This document shows positions 34,414 through 38,655 of a stretch of DNA of 38,655 nucleotides, piece after piece. The DNA is taken from NCBI RefSeq assembly GCF_001908205.1, contig NZ_LGHL01000228.1:1-38655 (forward strand), read 5' to 3'. The notes under the pieces were generated by a model that made no database searches, was not told the origin of the DNA, and saw only the letters and a list, made by a program, of their open reading frames with translations. Origin of the DNA: Bradyrhizobium sp. NAS80.1 (GTDB lineage Bacteria; Pseudomonadota; Alphaproteobacteria; Rhizobiales; Xanthobacteraceae). Position 1 is the stretch's first letter; each line of letters begins with the position of its first letter. A program made the translations under genes and the position numbers.

Positions 34414-34535
34414 GGGGGCCGTGACCCCAGGGAGATGTTGTAGCGCTGGATTGGTGGCCGCGAGTCTTTGCCAAACTCTATCCTGTGGTTATGGGTCCCG
34501 GGCTCGCGCTTCGCGCGCCCCGGGACGACAGAGTG

Positions 34536-35048
34536 CTACGGCGTCCTGATCGCCATCGCCTTCAATGCTTCGAGCATTTTCATCGGCGGCGACATCTTGA
34601 TCTGCGGCGCCTTGCCCGTCTCCAGCAGGCTCTTCAGCCCCGACAGGATTGCGGGCCAGCCGGTGCGGCCGCCGGAGAGGATGTCGTCGCTGAGGTGGCG
34701 GTCGTGTCGCTCACTCATGGTGAGGCGGACGGCTTCGCCGGCCGGCTCGATCTCGTAGGTGACGAGCGTGGTGCCGAGCTTTTCGACGAGATCCGGCCAG
34801 TTGACGTTCCACGTCACCGTCAGCTTCCTCGGCGGATCGTATTCGAAGACCTCGCCGGAAATGTGCTCCGAACCGTCGGGTGCGCGCACGTTGAAGGTAC
34901 CGCCGAGCTTCGGCTCGACCTCCACTGCAAAACCAGAGAAGTATTTGCGGCTGAATTCGGCCGAGGTCAGCGCCTCCCACACCTTCTCCGGCGTCGAAGC
35001 AATGTAGATGGTGTAGACTGTCAGTGGCTTGAACTGATCGAGGTTCAT
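34536..35048 (-). CDS. SRPBCC (AHSA1) domain protein 3 of the ArsR operon (170 aa)
   Basis: START-like helix-grip fold of the Aha1/CalC group: VYTIYIASTPEKVWEALTSAEFSRKYFSGFAVEVEPKLGG, HISGEVFEYDPPRKLTVTW, VTYEIEPAGEAVRLTMSERHD and TGWPAILSGLKSLLETG. These proteins bind small hydrophobic ligands. The ATG at 35048 overlaps the stop of the preceding SRPBCC gene by four bases (ATGA type), showing translational coupling. The C-terminal tail is longer than in the two upstream copies. It is the third and most divergent of three tandem copies. Confidence 0.88.
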   Translation of the reverse strand: MNLDQFKPLTVYTIYIASTPEKVWEALTSAEFSRKYFSGFAVEVEPKLGGTFNVRAPDGSEHISGEVFEYDPPRKLTVTWNVNWPDLVEKLGTTLVTYEIEPAGEAVRLTMSERHDRHLSDDILSGGRTGWPAILSGLKSLLETGKAPQIKMSPPMKMLEALKAMAIRTP

Positions 35049-35518
35049 TTTGCGTCGAATCCCTTGTTGAGGGCTGCGCGCGGAATGGCTAGCACCTTGC
35101 CTCTTTCCAGCAGGCTCTTGAGCCCGGACAGGATCGCCGGCCAGCCATTGGAGACGGCGCCGAGATATTTGCTGCCCTCGACGAAGCCGTCATGCAACAC
35201 GGTTAAACGCACGAGTGCGCCGAACGGTTCGATGGTGAAGACCACCCGCGAAATAGGTTCGCCGCGCAGTTCTTCGAACTTCTGGTGCTTGAAGCTGTAG
35301 GACAGCCGCCGCGGCGGATCTGCCTCCAAAATCTCTCCGGAATCGGTGGTCTCGCCGTCCAGCAGGAGCGCGAAGGGGGAGCCGACCTTCCAGTCTGACC
35401 GGACCTCAGCGCCGAACCAGTATTGCTTCGTGAACTCGCTTTTGGTCAGCGCGTCCCACAGTTTTTCCGGCGTGGTCTCGATATAGGTGACGTAGACGAA
35501 TTCGGGCCGGGCCATCAC
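35045..35518 (-). CDS. SRPBCC (AHSA1) domain protein 2 of the ArsR operon (157 aa)
   Basis: Same fold as its neighbours: FVYVTYIETTPEKLWDALTKSEFTKQYWFGAEVRSDWKVGSPF, SGEILEADPPRRLSYSF, RVVFTIEPFGALVRLTVLHDGF and SNGWPAILSGLKSLLERGKV. Its start overlaps the stop of copy 1 by four bases, and its stop overlaps copy 3 by four bases. The closest relative is copy 1 (shared YVTYIETTPE-LW-ALT core), consistent with tandem duplication. The ligand is unknown. Confidence 0.88.
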   Translation of the reverse strand: MMARPEFVYVTYIETTPEKLWDALTKSEFTKQYWFGAEVRSDWKVGSPFALLLDGETTDSGEILEADPPRRLSYSFKHQKFEELRGEPISRVVFTIEPFGALVRLTVLHDGFVEGSKYLGAVSNGWPAILSGLKSLLERGKVLAIPRAALNKGFDAK

Positions 35519-35976
35519 GCCGCATCCTTCGCGCAGCTCGGGGGAACGATTTCGATCGTATGGCCGGTCTCGAGCATGCTCTTGAGGTTGGACAGCACCA
35601 TCGGCCAGCCGCCGGAGATGTCGCGCAGCGCCTTGCCGTCCTCGCCAAGCTCGTCATGCGTGACCGTCAGCTTGACGACTTTGCCATGTGGTTCGAGATC
35701 GAAGGTGACGCGAGAAGTACCTTCACCCGCAGCTTCAGGCTTGCGATTGTGCCAAGTATACGCGAGCCGTTGCGTCGGATCGAAGGTGATGACCTCGCCC
35801 TCCACCTTCGGATTGCCGTTGTTGGTGAGCTTGTAGGGCGCGCCCTGTTTCCAGTCGGAGGTGATGCGATGGCCGAACCAGTAACGCTCGGTGAAATCGC
35901 AATCGGTCAAGGCCTGCCACAGCGCCTCGGGTGTCGTCTCGATGTAGGTCACGTAGACGTAGCTCGGCTTACTCAT
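35515..35976 (-). CDS. SRPBCC (AHSA1) domain protein 1 of the ArsR operon (153 aa)
   Basis: YVYVTYIETTPEALWQALTDCDFTERYWFGHRITSDWKQGAPYKL, VEGEVITFDPTQRLAYTWH, RVTFDLEPHGKVVKLTVTHDEL, SGGWPMVLSNLKSMLETG: the AHSA1/CalC-type START-like pattern. ATG 35976 overlaps the end of the ArsR gene by 8 bp. ArsR-SRPBCC gene pairs are common in alpha-proteobacteria, the SRPBCC protein being a ligand-binding or detoxifying partner of unknown substrate. Confidence 0.9.
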   Translation of the reverse strand: MSKPSYVYVTYIETTPEALWQALTDCDFTERYWFGHRITSDWKQGAPYKLTNNGNPKVEGEVITFDPTQRLAYTWHNRKPEAAGEGTSRVTFDLEPHGKVVKLTVTHDELGEDGKALRDISGGWPMVLSNLKSMLETGHTIEIVPPSCAKDAA

Positions 35977-36283
35977 CGCGCTTCTCCAACTGGCGTTTCA
36001 ACTCGCTGAGCGCGGCGAGCTTGCCGCGCTCGAATTTCTTGATCCAGCGTTCGCCGATCTGATGGATCGGCACCGGATTGAGATAGTGCAGCTTCTCGCG
36101 GCCATGCCTGATGGTGGTGACCAGATTGGCCTCTTCCAGAATGACAAGGTGCTTCGTCACGGCCTGCCGCGTCATCGCGAGGCCTTCGCAGAGTTCGTTC
36201 AACGTCTGGCCGTTCCTGGCATGAAGCCTATCCAGCAGCGACCGTCGTGACGCGTCGGCGAGCGCTTTGAAGACCTCATCCAT
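35969..36283 (-). CDS. ArsR family regulator of the SRPBCC operon (104 aa)
   Basis: Winged helix: MDEVFKALADASRRSLLDRLHARNGQTLNELCEGLAMTRQAVTKHLVILEEANLVTTIRHGREKLHYLNPVPIHQIGERWI. It lacks the metal-binding ELCVCD-type motif (NELCEGL has one Cys). This is the variant of ArsR regulators linked to SRPBCC genes. ATG at 36283 is chosen because it begins the conserved N-terminus; the frame is open to TTG 36301. A GCAAC-N6-GTTGC operator lies just upstream, pointing to autoregulation. First gene of a four-gene overlapping operon. Confidence 0.92.
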   Translation of the reverse strand: MDEVFKALADASRRSLLDRLHARNGQTLNELCEGLAMTRQAVTKHLVILEEANLVTTIRHGREKLHYLNPVPIHQIGERWIKKFERGKLAALSELKRQLEKRDE

Positions 36284-36297
36284 GGCAGGGATAATAG

Positions 36298-36313
36298 GCA
36301 ACCAAATAGTTGC
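36298..36313. promoter_or_regulatory. ArsR-type operator
   Basis: GCAAC (36298-36302), CAAATA, GTTGC (36309-36313): 5-bp inverted repeat with 6-bp centre, 15 bp upstream of the arsR start and 85 bp upstream of the LVIVD-repeat gene on the other strand. Confidence 0.65.
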
Positions 36314-36397
36314 ATGTCAAGATGGTGTCTTTGGCGCCCGCAAGCGGTTGTGCTAGCCTCCAAGCTCAGCCAACGCAGATTGGTTCCGGGAGGATCG

Positions 36398-37846
36398 ATG
36401 ATCAGCCGTGTTCGCCTTGCTGCCTGCCTCGTCCTTTTTGCTTGCAGCACCGCTGCCCAGGCCCAGAAGCAGCAGGTGATCGGCGCGCCGCCGGAAGCCT
36501 CAAACATGAAGCTGGTCGGTACCAACGATCTCCAGGCGCGCAGCGCCTATCAGCCGACCATCCATCACCAGGGCGACCGCTGGATCGCCTATATCGGCCA
36601 CCACGGCGGCACCGATGACGTCCCCAGTCCCGTCAATCCCATGACCGGCCAGGCGGAGCCGAACGGAACGTCGATTGTCGACGTCACTGATCCCGCGCAT
36701 CCAAAATATCTGCGGCATCTGCCGGGCCAGGAGGGCAAGTATGAATCCGGCGGCGCGCAGATGGTGCGCGTCTGCGATGGCAAGTCGTTGCCGATGGGCG
36801 ACCCCAATGCGGTCTACATGCTGCGCACCTTCGGCAGCCAGGCGCATGAGATCTGGAACGTCGCCGATCCCGCCAGCCCCGTGCTCGTCACGCGCCTCAG
36901 TGGCCTGAAGGACACGCACAAGAGCTGGTGGGAGTGCGACACCGGCATTGCCTATCTCGTCTCGGGCGCGCCCGACTGGCGCACGCGGCGCATGACGCAG
37001 GTCTACGATCTCAGTGATCCCGCGCATCCGCAGAAAATCCGCGACTTCGGCCTGCCCGGCCAGGAGCCTGGATCGACCGGCGCGGTGCCGACCGAGCTGC
37101 ACGGCCCGATCTCGACCGGGCCGAATGGCAACCGCGTCTATTTCGGCTATGGCACCAACAAGGGCGGCATCCTGCAGATCGTCGATCGCGAAAAGCTGTT
37201 GACCGGGCCGAAGGAGCCGACGCCGGACAATCTGCGCTATCCAGAGATCTCGCGCCTTCCGATGTCCGCGTTTAACGGCGCGCACACGACGTTCCCGATG
37301 CTCGACATGCCCGTCGCTGAATTCGCCGAGGACAAGGACGGCAAGACCCGCGACATCGTGATGATCGTGGACGAGGCGATTCTCAACGAATGCACCGAGG
37401 CGCGGCAGATGGTGTGGTTCGCCGACGTCACCACCGAGGCGCGGCCGATGATGATCTCGAGCTACACCGTGCCGGAGGCGAGCGGACAGTTCTGCCAGCG
37501 CGGCGGCCGGTTCGGCTCGCATTCCTCGAACGAGAGCATGGCGCCGGTCTACTACAAGAAGATGGCGTTCATTGCCTTTTTCAACGCCGGCGTGCGCGCG
37601 CTCGACATCCGCGATCCCTATCATCCCAAGGAGGTCGGCTATTTCATTCCGTCGATCACGAGCGCGACGGACAAGCGCTGCATCCCGGTTGAGGGCGGTG
37701 CGCGCTGCAAGGTCGCGATCCAGACCAACAATGTCGAGACGGACGATCGCGGTTACATCTACATCGTCGATCGCGCCAATACCGGCCTGCATATCCTCGA
37801 ACTGTCCGGCCCCGCGCGCGCCGTTGCCGGCCTGCCGAAGAACTGA
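36398..37846 (+). CDS. secreted LVIVD-repeat protein (482 aa)
   Basis: Signal peptide MISRVRLAACLVLFACSTAAQA. The mature protein has LVIVD/beta-propeller repeats of the form (I/V/L)-D-(V/L)-x-DP-x-x-P: SIVDVTDPAHPKYL, IWNVADPASPVLV, QVYDLSDPAHPQKI, RALDIRDPYHPKEV and a degenerate YIVDRANTGLHIL, spread over residues about 90-470. Likely a periplasmic beta-propeller; the binding partner is unknown. Several Cys residues (VCDGK, WECDTG, NECTEA, FCQRGG, RCIPVEGGARC) may form disulphides. GGGAGGATCG precedes ATG 36398. The next gene starts 2 bp after the stop, so they form an operon. Confidence 0.87.
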   Translation: MISRVRLAACLVLFACSTAAQAQKQQVIGAPPEASNMKLVGTNDLQARSAYQPTIHHQGDRWIAYIGHHGGTDDVPSPVNPMTGQAEPNGTSIVDVTDPAHPKYLRHLPGQEGKYESGGAQMVRVCDGKSLPMGDPNAVYMLRTFGSQAHEIWNVADPASPVLVTRLSGLKDTHKSWWECDTGIAYLVSGAPDWRTRRMTQVYDLSDPAHPQKIRDFGLPGQEPGSTGAVPTELHGPISTGPNGNRVYFGYGTNKGGILQIVDREKLLTGPKEPTPDNLRYPEISRLPMSAFNGAHTTFPMLDMPVAEFAEDKDGKTRDIVMIVDEAILNECTEARQMVWFADVTTEARPMMISSYTVPEASGQFCQRGGRFGSHSSNESMAPVYYKKMAFIAFFNAGVRALDIRDPYHPKEVGYFIPSITSATDKRCIPVEGGARCKVAIQTNNVETDDRGYIYIVDRANTGLHILELSGPARAVAGLPKN

Positions 37847-37848
37847 CG

Positions 37849-38391
37849 ATGCGGCGCCGGGCGACGATAGCGCTTGCGGCGATCGCGCTCGGTGCGTCCG
37901 GTGTCGGCGCCTATCAGCTGGCGCCGGCTCCAGCGGAGCAGGCCGCGCATTGGCGGGAAATCGCGTGGCCGTTCCCGCGCGACGGCTGGCCGAAGGGGCG
38001 CGCATTTCGTTGCGATGGCGCCTGCACCGGCGCCGAGCTCTACGTACGCGCCAAGCGCGGCTTCTGCAATTGCGATCGCGGCGTTGCCGATGACGATGAG
38101 GTGGATCGCGTTGCTGACATCGATCTGATCAGCCCGCGCCTTTCGGCGATGGCGCTGGGTGAGGAAGTGGGCATCGGAGACATGCGCGGCCGCGCGAGGC
38201 GCTATGATCTCGACATGCCCGATGGCGCCCGTCACGCCGCGATCGGCATTGCCGTCTCACGCCGCTGCGAGCTCATCGTTGCGGCGGCGCTGGGGCGTGG
38301 AGACGTAAGCGCGGTGCAGCGCGCGGCGCTTGCGTTCCCGGAAACCCAGGAGATGAAGACATGGGCGACGGCGGCGCTGGACGGAAGGTGA
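37849..38391 (+). CDS. exported hypothetical protein, operon partner of the LVIVD protein (180 aa)
   Basis: An N-terminal hydrophobic segment (ATIALAAIALGASGVGAYQL) suggests export or anchoring. A Cys pattern FRCDGACTGAELYVRAKRGFCNCDRGV follows (C-x3-C ... C-x-C, about residues 54-75). The rest contains DIDLISPRLSAMALGEEVGIGDMRGRARRYD and a C-terminal helix AVQRAALAFPETQEMKTWATAAL. I do not recognise the family. The start is 2 bp after the LVIVD-protein stop, so the two are almost certainly co-translated and may act together outside the cytoplasm. Confidence 0.75.
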   Translation: MRRRATIALAAIALGASGVGAYQLAPAPAEQAAHWREIAWPFPRDGWPKGRAFRCDGACTGAELYVRAKRGFCNCDRGVADDDEVDRVADIDLISPRLSAMALGEEVGIGDMRGRARRYDLDMPDGARHAAIGIAVSRRCELIVAAALGRGDVSAVQRAALAFPETQEMKTWATAALDGR

Positions 38392-38420
38392 GGGAGGTCC
38401 GACGCTTCCACCACCTCCGC

Positions 38421-38537
38421 TGTCATACCCCGCCACCGGGTCTCGCCTTCGGCGAGCCCGACGACAGGCTCCGGCGGGGTATCCAGTACTCTGTGGCCTT
38501 TCCGTATCCCACGAACGCCTCGGATTACTGGATCACC
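38421..38537. repeat. dispersed palindromic repeat, type D
   Basis: ATACCCCGCC (38425-38434) is inverted against GGCGGGGTAT (38473-38482). An inner CTCGCCTTCGGCGAG hairpin and an outer CCAGTA/TACTGG pair (38484-38532) extend it. Only one copy is seen in this window. Confidence 0.65.
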
Positions 38538-38570
38538 CGCCCTGTTTAGCCCGAACAGATCACTGACGGG

Positions 38571-38655
38571 TGTTCGGAGACATAGCTGACACATCAACAT
38601 GGGCTGGATTGGTCGATTTGGGAGGCCGTCCATGCCCTGGAGTGAGGTGTCGGTA
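38571..38655 (+). mobile_element. left end of an IS481-like insertion sequence, cut off by the window
   Basis: It begins with TGTTCGGAGACATAGCTGAC, a terminal-repeat-like sequence, then GGGAGG and the start of a transposase frame. A short CCGAACA at 38551-38557 mirrors TGTTCGG but does not extend. Confidence 0.7.
38632..38655 (+). CDS. transposase, N-terminal 8 residues only (IS481-like)
   Basis: ATG 38632 after GGGAGG (38620-38625) encodes MPWSEVSV, the N-terminus I recognise for IS481-family DDE transposases of Bradyrhizobium. The remainder lies outside the window. Confidence 0.6.

Noticed and set aside
34485..35300. 271-residue plus-strand frame opposite the SRPBCC genes
   Set aside because: Antisense shadow of well-supported SRPBCC genes.

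Overview
This looks like chromosomal DNA from a slow-growing alpha-proteobacterial rhizobium of the Bradyrhizobium / Rhodopseudomonas group. The evidence is the GC-rich coding sequence, a PdhS-type PAS histidine kinase, two phasins, a CarB longer than the E. coli enzyme, a tRNA-His of the special alpha-proteobacterial type (no encoded G-1, G1:U72, A73), and several families of dispersed intergenic palindromes. Family assignments are from recognition of the translated sequence; no database search was run.

Layout. 1-121 is the 3' end of a group II intron (domains V and VI), abutting a small secreted protein gene. 546-3974 (-) is a large PAS-histidine kinase. 4272-5462 (+) holds two phasin genes ending in a strong terminator. 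5657-5733 is tRNA-His. It is followed by a less GC-rich stretch (about 5.8-8.9 kb) with a small hypothetical gene, a membrane O-acyltransferase and a 3' remnant of a second acyltransferase. 8.9-12.1 kb carries an AEC transporter, a Cys-containing secreted protein, an orphan ParA ATPase and a 48-residue membrane protein. 12.5-16.5 kb carries a DapA-family lyase, a structured intergenic region (a candidate sRNA and a candidate attenuated leader), a LysR regulator, trxB and an Lrp/AsnC regulator. 16.7-26.5 kb carries greA, carB, an MFS exporter divergent from its likely ArsR repressor, a tRNA-like element, a frameshifted methyltransferase, dps, a cupin protein and carA. 26.6-33.4 kb carries an alpha/beta hydrolase, a LysR gene divergent from a serine hydrolase, a YqeY protein, an epoxide hydrolase and an acyl-CoA synthetase. 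33.6-38.4 kb carries a DUF2189 membrane protein, an ArsR plus three tandem SRPBCC genes, and a two-gene secreted LVIVD-repeat operon. The window ends in the left end of an IS481-like element at 38571.

How genes work together. CarA and CarB are the two subunits of carbamoyl-phosphate synthetase, here 4.4 kb apart. TrxB recycles thioredoxin. The MFS/ArsR pair, the LysR/serine hydrolase pair and the ArsR/SRPBCC operon each have a visible inverted-repeat operator, so they are self-contained regulatory cassettes.

The most interesting part is 13.43-13.81 kb. On the minus strand there is a promoter (CAGCAA/ATTATG on the plus strand, 18-bp spacer), a 17-bp stem exposing a CCCCCUCCUCC anti-Shine-Dalgarno loop whose G.U pairs are valid only on that strand, and a terminator with eight U. 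Next comes a second promoter, a long-range stem and an intrinsic terminator immediately before the dapA-like gene.
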